64,000 nt of DNA from DASXHZ01 sp036488085 (GCA_036488085.1 DASXHZ010000046.1:1-64000); one strand, 5' to 3'. Counted from the first letter of the stretch, positions 1 to 8,939 are shown. Numbers and translations: made by a program. Notes: generated from the sequence alone by a model not told the origin.

Positions 1-3000
1 TTCGAGTCGTCCACCGTCGAGGCGAGCAGCTGCATCTCGGGCGTGTAGAAGAAGTAGCGGCTCGCGCTGCCCGCGTCGGTCGGCGTTTCCGTCCTCGACA
101 CGCGCACGCCGCGGTAGTCGTAGCCGTAGGTGACCGAGTGCGCCGGGCCTTCGGCGCTGGTATCGGTCACGCTGTTCATCAGGTTCCGCGGCGAGTAAGT
201 ACGGGCGGCGAAGTAGCTCGTCTCGTTTCCCGCCGCGTCGTAGCTCACAGTGTGATCGATGCCGTTCGCGCTCACCACCGAGATCTCCGGCGTCGTGGAG
301 TTGTATCTGAAGCCAAGCGTATCGACCTGGCCGGTCACGGCGGTGCCGGCGCGCAGGTGACGGCCGGGCACCGAAAGAACCGTTCCGTCGTCGACCGGAG
401 GCGTGCCGAGGCTTCGTGAGGTCAGGTTACCCATCGCGTCGTAAGCATAGCTCCCCGTTCCCCAGAGCGAGGTCCCGGTGTTCGCCGTCACGAGGCGGTT
501 CAGATCGTCGTATGTGAAGTCGCGGTTGTATGTGGCGTCGGCCGTGTCATGAATCGAGGTGATGTTGCCGGTCGGATCTTCGGCGTAGGTATAGTCGGCG
601 AGCGTCCCGGTCGTGCCGGTAAAGCTGTTCTCAATAACGCGGTAGCGCGAGTCGTACTGCATCGTTCTGGTCGTTCCATTCGCATACGCGAGGGTCGTGA
701 GCGGCCCGAACGGAAGATAAGCGGCCGAGCTGGCGAAGGTCGTTCCTCCCGTCGCCACAGAAAGGGGTCTTCCCGCTAGGTCGTACGTGTAACTGACCAC
801 GCGGCCGGAGGGGTATGTAATCGTGGACCGGTTGCCGTCGGCGTCGTACGTGAAGAGAGTGAGATAAAAAGATACTCCTCCAACCAACTGCTGGAGCTGC
901 CGGAGGAGTCCTCGGTGGTCGTAACGGACGATCGTCACGCCGGTCGGATCGTTTGCGGCGGTGAAGCGGCCGATGTTGTAACCGGGGACGTAAGAGTCAT
1001 CGTAGGAGTAGGTCACGCTTTCCGAGCTTGACCCTAATCGGGCAGACGTCGCGGCCGCGACGCGCGACAGCACATCGTAGGTCCGTGTGGTGGTCGCGCC
1101 GTTGGCATCGGTGGTGGTGAGAAGATTGCCTGCGAGGTCATAACCGTAGCTGGTCGTGCCGGTGACCGGGCTGACCTGAGTCGACATCCGGCCGAAGTCG
1201 TCGTACGCGTAGGTGGTGACGTTCCCGTTCGGATCGGTGACGCTCACGAGGTTCCCCTGGGCGTCGTACGCATACGAGGTCGTGATCTGGCCGACGCCGA
1301 GCGTCTGGCTGACCGATGCCAACGCGCCCGCCTCGTTATAGGCGTAGAAGGTGTTCGCCGCCGCGTGGTTCTCGTCCTGAATCGTCGCCGGCGCACCGGC
1401 CACGTCGTATGTGTAGATCACCTTTGCCGCGTCCGGATGTTGGACCTGCGTGAGATGGCCCTGCGAGTCGTACGTGTAGGCGTCTGACTTTCTCACCACG
1501 AACGACCCTGTCGAGTTGTCGAGCAGCCGTTCGGCGCTCTTCTGTCCCGTATTCGGATCGTAGTCGAATTCGATCCGCTCGCTCACCGTAGAGGAGATCG
1601 TTCGTGTGATGCTCGCGACACGTCCTCGGGTATCGTAGGTGTACGAGGTGAGGCCGCCACGCGGCTTCGTCTCGGTCGCGAGCGGCCCTCCCCCCGGCGA
1701 GTACGAGCGCGAGTTGATGATGTCGACGTTGCACGTCGGGTCGGCGGTCGTGTCGCAACCGCTGATCGCCGGATATTTCGTTGTCAGCAACCGTCCCAAG
1801 CCGTCGTAAGTCGTGTTCACGACGACACCATTCGGATCGGTGACGGTCATCGCGTTGCCGAAAACGTCATAGTCCGAGTAGGTCGTGATGTGGCCCAGAG
1901 CGTCGCTGACCGCTGCCAGCCTGCCCCGCCACGTCGCGGCCACCGACGTATCGATCGGGTAGTACACGAACGTGATCACGTCGGTGACGTCGGTCCGCGG
2001 TCCGTCCATCTGCTTCCGCAATCCGGCCGGTTGCGCGAGCGTCGCCCAACTTGACTGGAATGGACCACCCGGATTGAACGCCGCTCCTTCGGTACCGTTG
2101 TAGAGCGCGGTCGTGGTCGTGTGCGTCTCCGACTGTGTCGCCGAAGTCCACCCGGTTTCGCTGTGACTCAGCGGTACGCCTGTGGTCGCGTCGTAGGTGA
2201 ACGACTCAGTCTTTGTGTCCGACGGATTCGCCACGCTCGTGGTCGTGATCAGCGTCGGAAGGTCGGGCCACGTGGTGTTGCCGTACACATAGGTGGTGGT
2301 CTTCGTGAGCGACGTCGCTACGAGAGTCGCTGCGGCAAGATCGTCGGTCGTCATCCGGCAGTGACCCGTGTCCGTCTGCGGATCGCAGGTGCCCGGCTTC
2401 AGCGGTCCCGTCACCGACGTGAGCTGCCCCGTGTTGAAGTCGTAAGCCGACTCGCGCACGTATCCGCGACCACCCTGCTCGCGGATGACGTGGTTGAACG
2501 CGTCGAAGGTGTATGTCACGTCTTCGTCCTGCGAACAGGTGGAACAGCCGCCCCGGACCTCGACGGTGTGCAGCACTCCGTTCGTTCCCCGAACGTAGTA
2601 GCTCACCACGCGGCCGGATTTGTAGGTCACCTGCGTGACGGTCTCGCCGGCGACGCGTCCCGCCTGGCCGAACGAAATGCTCTGCACGTCATCGCTCGCC
2701 TGCAGGGAGCTCGTGCCGCGGCCGTTCGCGTCATAGGCATGCGACTCGAGGAGATTCCCGAGGGCGTCGTGCCCTTCGGTCAGATGGCCTGAGGCGTCGT
2801 AGACGTACGTTCGCCACGGCTGGCCATCAGGTGCGAGAACGCCCGTCAGGTTCGTTGACGAGTACTGGTAGGTCCATGAGAAGTCAGTATTCACCTGGAT
2901 CTTCGTGATGAGGCGGCTCGTCGAGTCGGTCGTGATAGTGAACGAGAACGTTCCCCACGAATCGGCGATGGTCGTCGGGAGGCCGTTTCCGTCATATGAG

Positions 3001-4694
3001 ATGGTGATGACGCGGCCGTCGCGTAGTGACGTGACATTCATTAGCCGGCCCGTTCCGCTGAAGGTACGCGTCATCTGCGAGCCCGCTTCGCGGAAAACGA
3101 AGCCGCTCGACGTGTTGCCGGAGAGGGTCGCCATCACCTGCTGGCCCTTCGGCCAGAGCTGGCGGTACTGGCCTCCGTCGACCCAGAAGAGATACTGCGT
3201 GTGCGACTCGAGCGTCACCGCCACGACCTGCGACCCAGCGCTGGGTGCGAAGGTAAGATGCGAGTCGAGCAGCGAGGTCCAGCCGGTGCCAAACAGGCCC
3301 GTCGTGTGGTTGTCGCTGTCGTATGCGCGAGAAAGATGAAGCACGCTTTGCTGCGGAAGCGGATCGGTATCGTCGGCCTGGACGCTGCCGATGTTCACCA
3401 GAACCGGTTTGCCCGCGGATCCGGCGGGGCAACAGCCGCCTGCGCCCGCTCCCTCTTTCGCGGTGATTACGGGGTTGCAGTGTGAGTTCGTCGCGGTCGC
3501 CGTGAAGTGGGTGTAGCCATCGAGAGCGCCGATCGTGAACGTCTTCGAGCTCTTGGCGGGATCCGCGGTGATGGCGCCAATAGTCGGACAGTTGCCGGTG
3601 TCGCAGGTAACGACGACGCTGCGCTGCGGGAGCGTTGTATTCGAGGGGAAGTCCCAGGAAACGGTCAGGTCGTAGCTTGGGTCACCAGCCGGCGTCTGGC
3701 CGTTCTCAGCCACCGTGATGTGCACGTCGGTCGTGCCTCCCTGCACATTGACCGACTGCTGGGCGGTGGCCGACTCATTCGGCTGGACACAGACGTTCGT
3801 CGCCGTCGCGACCCAAGTATGCGTTCCTTTCGGCCAACAGGTGGTATCGATCGTAAACATGGCCGAATCCTGCTGGTTCGCCGGCCCCTGATAGTTCCGA
3901 TAGTCCGTTGCAGATCCGTCCCGAACGACGGTAACGGCCCGGGCCTGGGAAGAGCGCGTATTCGGGAAGTTCCATCCCACCGTGAAGGTGATGACACCGT
4001 CCTGATTGTTCGAACTTAGGGTGACCGTCGGTTTGGAGTTGACGGTGACGGTGGTGTGCGCGACCGGGGAGACGTCACCGGAACAATTCACGCCGGTGGC
4101 GGTGATGTCGTGTGGGCCGGTCGACATGCATGCCGTGTTGACGATGCACTGGTAGCTCCCGGACTGAGGCAGATTATTGGCCGTACATTCGCTGAAAGGC
4201 GACGTGATCTGCGGCAAGACGCCTGAAAACCGGGATAGCGGAAAGCCGTAGGCAACCGTGACGGGGGCCGATGCCGTAACTGGATCGGCCGTCCCCCCCG
4301 TGAGGGTGACGGTCGGGATCGTCGAAGGGAGGTTGATGTAGATATCCTGCGACGCGTCACCGCATCCGGCGGCGAGTGCCTGGAAGTGCAACGGATTCCT
4401 GGTGCTCGTACGGCAGAGCACATTCACGGACGGCGAAAAACTCCCACTCAGCCCGGCGTGGGCGTTGGAAAAAAGCACAGAATTTGTGTACCAGTCGATG
4501 ACGCTGACGTTGCCCGACGCGAAGTTTGGGTTTGTATCGTGATACGTCCAACCCCCGGTGATGGTGATGTTTCCCTGCGCGTCGGGCCCCGACGCAGAGG
4601 CTGTGATGGTCGGCTTGGAGATACACGTCGCACCTGCCGCGGCTGCGTACCATGAGATAACAGCCCCGACGAAGAGGGCGAGAGGTCTACGCAT
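1..4694 (-). CDS. RHS/YD-repeat secreted protein (C-terminus beyond the left edge)
   Basis: One continuous frame of about 1,564 codons reads from an ATG at 4694 to the left edge without a stop. The start has an upstream GAAAGGAAA and is followed by a signal peptide (MRRPLALFVGAVISWYAAAAGA). The first ~430 residues look like Ig/fibronectin-like beta domains with paired cysteines. A DUF6531/RHS entry segment follows near residue 450 (VLHLSRAYDSDNH). From about residue 550 to the edge there are dozens of YD repeats such as YDAQGNLVSVTDPNG and YDDFGRMSTQ. The last visible residues (RYFFYTPEMQLLAS) match the usual RHS core end, so any C-terminal toxin or variable tip lies outside the window. RHS proteins form cocoon-like shells that are surface exposed or carry toxins. 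The substrate or target cannot be told here. Base composition resembles neighbouring genes. Confidence 0.93.
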   Translation of the reverse strand, partial: MRRPLALFVGAVISWYAAAAGATCISKPTITASASGPDAQGNITITGGWTYHDTNPNFASGNVSVIDWYTNSVLFSNAHAGLSGSFSPSVNVLCRTSTRNPLHFQALAAGCGDASQDIYINLPSTIPTVTLTGGTADPVTASAPVTVAYGFPLSRFSGVLPQITSPFSECTANNLPQSGSYQCIVNTACMSTGPHDITATGVNCSGDVSPVAHTTVTVNSKPTVTLSSNNQDGVITFTVGWNFPNTRSSQARAVTVVRDGSATDYRNYQGPANQQDSAMFTIDTTCWPKGTHTWVATATNVCVQPNESATAQQSVNVQGGTTDVHITVAENGQTPAGDPSYDLTVSWDFPSNTTLPQRSVVVTCDTGNCPTIGAITADPAKSSKTFTIGALDGYTHFTATATNSHCNPVITAKEGAGAGGCCPAGSAGKPVLVNIGSVQADDTDPLPQQSVLHLSRAYDSDNHTTGLFGTGWTSLLDSHLTFAPSAGSQVVAVTLESHTQYLFWVDGGQYRQLWPKGQQVMATLSGNTSSGFVFREAGSQMTRTFSGTGRLMNVTSLRDGRVITISYDGNGLPTTIADSWGTFSFTITTDSTSRLITKIQVNTDFSWTYQYSSTNLTGVLAPDGQPWRTYVYDASGHLTEGHDALGNLLESHAYDANGRGTSSLQASDDVQSISFGQAGRVAGETVTQVTYKSGRVVSYYVRGTNGVLHTVEVRGGCSTCSQDEDVTYTFDAFNHVIREQGGRGYVRESAYDFNTGQLTSVTGPLKPGTCDPQTDTGHCRMTTDDLAAATLVATSLTKTTTYVYGNTTWPDLPTLITTTSVANPSDTKTESFTYDATTGVPLSHSETGWTSATQSETHTTTTALYNGTEGAAFNPGGPFQSSWATLAQPAGLRKQMDGPRTDVTDVITFVYYPIDTSVAATWRGRLAAVSDALGHITTYSDYDVFGNAMTVTDPNGVVVNTTYDGLGRLLTTKYPAISGCDTTADPTCNVDIINSRSYSPGGGPLATETKPRGGLTSYTYDTRGRVASITRTISSTVSERIEFDYDPNTGQKSAERLLDNSTGSFVVRKSDAYTYDSQGHLTQVQHPDAAKVIYTYDVAGAPATIQDENHAAANTFYAYNEAGALASVSQTLGVGQITTSYAYDAQGNLVSVTDPNGNVTTYAYDDFGRMSTQVSPVTGTTSYGYDLAGNLLTTTDANGATTTRTYDVLSRVAAATSARLGSSSESVTYSYDDSYVPGYNIGRFTAANDPTGVTIVRYDHRGLLRQLQQLVGGVSFYLTLFTYDADGNRSTITYPSGRVVSYTYDLAGRPLSVATGGTTFASSAAYLPFGPLTTLAYANGTTRTMQYDSRYRVIENSFTGTTGTLADYTYAEDPTGNITSIHDTADATYNRDFTYDDLNRLVTANTGTSLWGTGSYAYDAMGNLTSRSLGTPPVDDGTVLSVPGRHLRAGTAVTGQVDTLGFRYNSTTPEISVVSANGIDHTVSYDAAGNETSYFAARTYSPRNLMNSVTDTSAEGPAHSVTYGYDYRGVRVSRTETPTDAGSASRYFFYTPEMQLLASTVDDS

Positions 4695-4720
4695 CGATTT
4701 TCCTTTCACGGTCCATGAGC

Positions 4721-4951
4721 TCAGTCACTCAAGCGCTCCATCAGCCGGTTCACGCGATCGAAGACCTCTTCGACCTCCGGGGTGATCGTGCGCAGCTCGC
4801 CGGCGGCATCGGTCCCGAGGAAGTCGAGGATGTCATCGGCGTCGAGCATCAGATCGGCGAGGCGGTCGAGAACCTGCTCGCGCACCGGGAGGCGGGTGAA
4901 GCCGATCGCGGTGTCGCGCTCATCGCGCGACTCTCGGTCTGTCGTTGCCAT
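4721..4951 (-). CDS. Small acidic hypothetical protein upstream of the RHS gene
   Basis: A 76-residue frame ends 26 bp before the RHS start on the same strand. It begins MATTDRESRDERDTAIGF and is rich in Asp and Glu, with a predicted helical body (VLDRLADLMLDADDILDFLG, then VEEVFDRVNRLMERLSD). There is no signal peptide and I recognise no family. An A/G-rich AAAGAAAG lies before the ATG as a weak ribosome site. The short gap suggests cotranscription with the RHS gene. A role as an accessory protein for it is only a guess from position. Confidence 0.5.
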   Translation of the reverse strand: MATTDRESRDERDTAIGFTRLPVREQVLDRLADLMLDADDILDFLGTDAAGELRTITPEVEEVFDRVNRLMERLSD

Positions 4952-4999
4952 TGTCTTTCTTTATGGAGTGAAGTTGTGTGCGGAAGATAGGCCCCGAAT

Positions 5000-5389
5000 C
5001 TACCGGCGTAAAGTCGCATTTTGTTGCCTTGCGTTGGCGGTCTTGCGGTACTCACCCGGCGTCATACCAAAGCCGGCGCGGAAAGCGCGGAAGAAGGTGC
5101 TACGGTCGCCGAAGGCGCTTCGCGACGCGATTTGAGCGATTGGGAGGTCTGTCATTCGGAGCAGCCGCGAGGCGTGTTCGAGCTGCCGCTTTCGCATCTC
5201 GGCGAGGAGAGTTCGCCCGAGCGTTCGCGTCATGGTCCGGCTGAAAGTGGCGCGATTAGCGCTGAGCCGTTCAGCAAGCTCCGAGGCGCGCGCCACGGTG
5301 CGGGCGCGAAAACACTCGCGAAGATAGTGACTGATGATGAATTCGACCACCCGGCGTTGGGCGATCGTGCGTGGCAACGATTCATTCAC
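5000..5389 (-). CDS. AraC-family transcriptional regulator (DNA-binding domain only)
   Basis: The 129-residue product is almost entirely an AraC/XylS C-terminal domain. A first helix-turn-helix lies around residues 35-60 (SELAERLSANRATFSRTM). A second lies around 80-110 (PIAQIASRSAFGDRSTFFRAFRAGFGMTPGEYRK), including the family signature GxxxxxxFxRxFrxxxGxxPxxYR. No sensor domain is present, so it resembles MarA/SoxS-sized members. The start is a GTG without a clear Shine-Dalgarno site, so a different start is possible, but no in-frame sensor domain is evident upstream. It sits between the RHS unit and the sigma-factor unit, all on the same strand; which genes it controls is unknown. Confidence 0.8.
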   Translation of the reverse strand: MNESLPRTIAQRRVVEFIISHYLRECFRARTVARASELAERLSANRATFSRTMTRTLGRTLLAEMRKRQLEHASRLLRMTDLPIAQIASRSAFGDRSTFFRAFRAGFGMTPGEYRKTANARQQNATLRR

Positions 5390-5484
5390 TGCTCAGTAGG
5401 TGATCGAAACGAGGAAATCCCTACCCATCTGAGTGGGGGTTGCGAGGAAGTTTTTCGCACGCGGGCTAACTTCGGACCCGCCAC

Positions 5485-5670
5485 TCAGGGTTGCGGCACG
5501 CCCAACTCGTCGAAAATCCAGACGACGATTCGCCGTATGACCTTGACCGGATTGGTTGGATCGCCGTCACGGCTAATTGCCAGGCGGTGCGTGTGCTGCC
5601 GATTGCCCAACGGAGCGAAAAGGCTCAGGACGAGCGCGACGGCAAGTAGAAAACGAGAAGAAAATCTCAC
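5485..5670 (-). CDS. Small secreted or membrane-anchored peptide
   Basis: I choose the GTG at 5670 because GGAGG lies a few bases upstream; an ATG at 5682 would overlap that ribosome site. The 61-residue product starts with a signal-like segment (RFSSRFLLAVALVLSLFAPLG), followed by a short polar region and a hydrophobic C-terminal stretch (IRRIVVWIFDELGVPQP). No family is recognised. It lies about 90 bp downstream of the zinc-finger/TPR gene and may belong to the sigma-factor transcription unit. Small size makes the call uncertain, but signal peptide plus ribosome site argue for a real gene. Confidence 0.5.
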   Translation of the reverse strand: MRFSSRFLLAVALVLSLFAPLGNRQHTHRLAISRDGDPTNPVKVIRRIVVWIFDELGVPQP

Positions 5671-5761
5671 GGCATCCTCCATGATCGAAGTTATGCCGAT
5701 CAGGGCAGACCGGCATATTGAAGGAGGAACGCGAGGGCGCCGAATCTTTGCTGTGGGGGCG

Positions 5762-7099
5762 TTACAAGGGGGGCGGCGCGAACGGCAGTTCGGGATCTTC
5801 CCGGACAGCGAGGAGGTAGTTGCGGACCACCTTGATGTGCTCCTGCCGGAGAAGGCGCTTCGAGGCGGCCTCCTTCAGGAAGGTCGCGGCCGTCAGGGCT
5901 CCGGTCACCAAGCCCGCCTCGCGATAGAACAATGCCACTTCAGCGCAGAGCATTTGAACCTCGTTCAGACCGCCGGTCATGAGGAGCGTCTCAGCCAGAT
6001 CGAGCTTGGCGTCGGCGACGTCATTCTGCAGACCCTTGGCGTCCAAGTCGCGTAACGCGACGCGGAGCCGACGCTCGGCCTCCGGAAAATTGCCGGCCAC
6101 CAATGGCAATCGGGCGATGGACCAGCGGGTACGCGCAACCGAGACATCCTGCCGCAACTCTTCGTAGAGTTGCATCGCGATGAGCAGGTACTTGGCTGAA
6201 TTACCAAGGTCGCCGGCATCGCGATAGTTAACGCCTAGATTGCGAGCGGCGCGCGCTTTCATTTCGAGATTTTCCAGATCATCGGCGGCGTCGAAAGCAC
6301 GCTCGTAGATCTCGCGCGCCTTCAGATGTTCGCCCATGCGTTCCAGTACCACGGCCTCCACTTCCTTCGACTCGACGTATCGAAGCATGTCACGTCGCTG
6401 TTCGTATTCGCCGGCAGCCGAGCGCACGAACGGGAGCGCCTCCTCATATCGCTGAAGCTTCCAAAGCACGATCGCGCGCGACAAGTTCACGGCGGCCATT
6501 CCGGCGCCGGAATCGGCCAGGCGAAGGTAATTGCGTTCCGCTCTGACCAAGGCGTCGAGAGCAGGACGATAACGGCCGAGATAGCGACACGCCCCCGCAT
6601 ACTCCTTCCAGGCTCTCCCGCGAAGTTCGTGCACCAGTAATGAAGGATAGTAGTCATCCGGCAGTCCTGACGCGATTGACTGTGCCGCTTGCGCCAGTTC
6701 CATCGCATAAAGCGGCTCTCGATTGCACTCTTCGCGTACAGCCTCGCAGAGCCGCCGCACGACGCCTCCGCTCCGGAAACGTTTCCTCCCGAGAATGTTC
6801 GCGCGCGCGAAACGGTACGGCGACTCGAGAATCCGATCGAGGAGCCGCCGCGCCTCGGCATCCTCAGAGGCAATGCGCTCGGCGAACTCACGAACGGCTT
6901 TTTGACCCGCTTCCGTCCGGAGCTCCTCTTCGTGCGTCCAGACTTCCTCCTCGCGAAGCTCGGCGTTCAGCGTCCGGTAGAACGAAAGCGCGCTCGAGCA
7001 ATCCGAACAGGCCGCGAGATGCGATTCGATCTCCGGGTGCGACGCGGGATCGTCGGCATACGCGATGAGGAGATCGTCGGGAACGTGCTCGGCAGTCAT
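5762..7099 (-). CDS. Zinc-finger (anti-sigma-like) TPR protein
   Basis: The 445-residue product opens with a zf-HC2-like module: HPEIESHLAACSDCSSAL carries the H-x3-C-x2-C pattern of zinc-binding anti-sigma domains. Residues ~80-400 are helical repeats of TPR type, for instance the segments around AVNLSRAIVLWKLQRYEEAL, ARAARNLGVNYRDAGDLG and LDLAETLLMTGGLNEVQ. No transmembrane helix is evident, so it should be cytoplasmic. Its ATG overlaps the stop of the upstream sigma-factor gene (ATGA), indicating translational coupling. By analogy with ECF sigma/anti-sigma pairs it probably binds and restrains that sigma factor, with the TPR part as partner sensor. That pairing is inferred from position and the zinc motif. 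Confidence 0.8.
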   Translation of the reverse strand: MTAEHVPDDLLIAYADDPASHPEIESHLAACSDCSSALSFYRTLNAELREEEVWTHEEELRTEAGQKAVREFAERIASEDAEARRLLDRILESPYRFARANILGRKRFRSGGVVRRLCEAVREECNREPLYAMELAQAAQSIASGLPDDYYPSLLVHELRGRAWKEYAGACRYLGRYRPALDALVRAERNYLRLADSGAGMAAVNLSRAIVLWKLQRYEEALPFVRSAAGEYEQRRDMLRYVESKEVEAVVLERMGEHLKAREIYERAFDAADDLENLEMKARAARNLGVNYRDAGDLGNSAKYLLIAMQLYEELRQDVSVARTRWSIARLPLVAGNFPEAERRLRVALRDLDAKGLQNDVADAKLDLAETLLMTGGLNEVQMLCAEVALFYREAGLVTGALTAATFLKEAASKRLLRQEHIKVVRNYLLAVREDPELPFAPPPL

Positions 7100-7713
7100 G
7101 GGACCTTTGTGAGCTCCTCATAGATACGACGGGCTTTCTTCCGGCATCCATGCATCAGGTAGTTGACGTTGCCTGGCGTGGTATCGAGGGATTGCGCGAT
7201 GCTTCCGCTGTCCTCGCCGTCGAAGTAGTAACGGCGCAGGACCTCCCGGCAACGGTCGCCGAGGCGGGCCAGCGTCGCCGCGATCACGAGGTGAAGAGAC
7301 AAGCCGTCGAAAAACGTCTCGGCGAGCGGGAGCGTTTCCGTCCCGTCGCCCTCCTCCGGATCGGCGAAGAAGCGCTCGTGCAGGCGATGCGAGCGCCAGT
7401 AGTTCCGGCTGGCATTGCAGATCGCTCCGATGAGATAGGCGCGGAGGTTCGCCCGGACGGCGCCCGGATTCGCGATGTAGGCGGCAAAGACGTCATGCAC
7501 GAGCGTCTCGGCATCGGGATTCGGAATTCCGAATTTCCGGACGGCGACGCGGCGGAGCAGAGGGGCGTGCTCGAGGTAGATGCTCTCGATCATGTTGCCC
7601 GGCGGAGCAGCCGGCAGCGCCTCGAAGCCCCTCGAACGTTTGGAGTCTGTCGTTTCCGGAATGAGGTCGGAGGTCACTGAGGGTTCCTGTGAAGGAGTGT
7701 CGCCGGCCGGCAT
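7096..7713 (-). CDS. ECF-type RNA polymerase sigma factor
   Basis: The product is about 205 residues from the ATG at 7713, which follows TAGGGG; a GTG at 7728 is the alternative. After a ~40-residue low-complexity leader there is a sigma-2-like region (YLEHAPLLRRVAVRKFG, then DAETLVHDVFAAYIANPG and LIGAICNASRNYWR). It is followed by a sigma-4-like helix-turn-helix (LGDRCREVLRRYYFDGEDSGSIAQSLDTTPGNVNYLMHGCRKKAR). This matches the ECF family (sigma-70 regions 2 and 4). It would redirect RNA polymerase to a small regulon. The overlap with the zinc-finger/TPR gene suggests that product is its regulator. Target promoters cannot be identified from this window. Confidence 0.82.
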   Translation of the reverse strand: MPAGDTPSQEPSVTSDLIPETTDSKRSRGFEALPAAPPGNMIESIYLEHAPLLRRVAVRKFGIPNPDAETLVHDVFAAYIANPGAVRANLRAYLIGAICNASRNYWRSHRLHERFFADPEEGDGTETLPLAETFFDGLSLHLVIAATLARLGDRCREVLRRYYFDGEDSGSIAQSLDTTPGNVNYLMHGCRKKARRIYEELTKVP

Positions 7714-7858
7714 AACCCCTACCCGCACTTGGAAATGCGAGCGGTCGGGCCGTATCTCACCGCGGCCGGAGCCGGGATTCCCCAGCCCGGCACCTACGGA
7801 TTCACCGCCCCGACCAGCAAGCCGACTGTCCGTGATTGCCGACTCTTGGTCCGCACCT

Positions 7859-8320
7859 GCAGTTTGTCAGCCTGCACCTGCAGTTCGTCAGCTTGCACCT
7901 GCAGTTCGTCAGCTTGCGCGTGCAGTTCGTCAGCTTGCACCTGCAGTTCGTCAGCTTGCGCGTGCAGTTCGTCAGCTTGCGCGTGCAGTTCGTCAGCTTG
8001 CACCTGCAGTTCGTCAGCTTGCGCGTGCAGTTCGTCAGCTTGCGCGTGCAGTTCGCCAGCTTGCATGTGCAGTTCGTCAGCTTGCGCGTGCAGTTCGCCA
8101 GCTTGCGGCGGCAATTCGTCTGTCCGCATTCGCGGTTTGTTGGCTTGTGACTGCAGTTCATCGGTCTGCAACGGCAGGTCCGAAGCCTTCACGTGCAGTT
8201 CGTCGGCCTGCAGTCGCGGTTTGCCAGCGTGCACCGGCAATTGGTGAGTCGGCAGGCGCAGTTCGTTCGCCTGCGCGCGCGGATCGGGAGTCTGTACTTC
8301 CAGATCGGCCGTTTGCAGCC
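7859..8320. repeat. 21-bp tandem minisatellite
   Basis: About 22 head-to-tail units of 21 bp. Each unit is gcagttcgtcagcttgc plus four bases, usually acct or gcgt. Units between ~7880 and ~8100 are nearly identical apart from that alternation. Those between ~8100 and 8320 are strongly diverged but keep the period. Because 21 is a multiple of three, several frames stay open on both strands and encode heptads (ADELQVQ/ADELHAQ on the minus strand). The only minus-strand ATG starts lie within or next to a terminator hairpin and have no ribosome site, so I do not call a gene. The array sits between the sigma-factor gene and the terminator at 8382. Confidence 0.9.
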
Positions 8321-8376
8321 ACGGACGCTTGACCGAGCAGTCACTCCAGCCGGACGTCGACGACCGGCTGGACTGC

Positions 8377-8406
8377 AAAAAGAACCGCCCCCCGAAGGGG
8401 CGGTTC
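8377..8406 (-). terminator. Intrinsic terminator
   Basis: On the minus strand a perfect 10-bp GC-rich stem (GAACCGCCCC/GGGGCGGTTC) with a 5-base loop is followed directly by TTTTT. It lies just downstream of the stop at 8429 and should end transcription from that small gene. Confidence 0.85.
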
Positions 8407-8428
8407 ATCAGGAGAACTCTGGATGTGA

Positions 8429-8767
8429 CTACGGTGTCGCGGTACCGCAAAGCTGGATCGTGATCGTCGGTTGGGCCGGATCGCTGGTGTTGAACGTCAC
8501 CGTTGCACCATCCGGCCCGGCGGCCGTCGGATCGAGGGTTACCGTGTAATTGGCGCTCGTACCGGCGGCCACTGTCTGCGCCGTATTCGGCGAAATAATA
8601 CCCCCTGCATTCGTCGCCGCCAGCACCGGCGCACCGAGATTCAGCGTCTGGGTTCCTGCAGCATTCGCGATAGTGATCGTCACCGTCTGGGTGGCGTTCC
8701 CGGTCGCAGCTTGAGACGCCGGGGTGAGGTTCGAAAAGATCGGACAGTTCTGCGCCGGCGCCGTCAC
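8429..8767 (-). CDS. Small beta-domain protein, possible remnant of a secreted repeat protein
   Basis: The frame codes for a single beta-rich domain (NCPIFSNLTPASQAATG ... TVTLDPTAAGPDGATVTF ... PTITIQLCGTATP) resembling the choice-of-anchor/ASPM-SPD-2-type repeats found in secreted Acidobacteriota-like proteins. The only usable start in frame is the GTG at 8767. However, the same frame stays open upstream with domain-like sequence (NSLTATPPGTNDCVVPPHATV) back through the hairpin at 8892, with no start codon and no signal peptide. It therefore looks like the 3' end of a longer gene whose 5' part has been lost, though a short cytoplasmic protein cannot be excluded. A good terminator follows it. 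Confidence 0.4.
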   Translation of the reverse strand: MTAPAQNCPIFSNLTPASQAATGNATQTVTITIANAAGTQTLNLGAPVLAATNAGGIISPNTAQTVAAGTSANYTVTLDPTAAGPDGATVTFNTSDPAQPTITIQLCGTATP

Positions 8768-8891
8768 CGTTGCGTGCGGAGGAACGACACAGTCATTCGT
8801 TCCCGGAGGAGTGGCAGTGAGCGAATTCGAGGCCGAGGCGGCGCAAGAGCGAGGGTTAGCGTCAGATGACCATTCTCGCTGGAGCCTGAAT

Positions 8892-8920
8892 AACGAGCCG
8901 CCCGGAACGGGCGGCTCGTT
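8892..8920 (-). terminator. Hairpin terminator at the end of the pil operon
   Basis: A perfect 12-bp inverted repeat (AACGAGCCGCCC/GGGCGGCTCGTT) with a 5-base loop lies about 20 bp past the stop of the IPT lipoprotein gene. The trailing T-tract on the minus strand is weak (TTATTC), so read-through is possible. Confidence 0.7.
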
Positions 8921-8939
8921 GGAGATCAGTGCGCAGAGA

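Noticed and set aside
7859..8320. CRISPR array
   Set aside because: Units are contiguous 21-bp repeats without spacers, and there is no cas gene.
7794..8450. A 218-codon minus-strand heptad-repeat protein over the minisatellite
   Set aside because: Its only ATG starts lie within or next to a terminator, with no ribosome site; the openness is explained by the 21-bp period.
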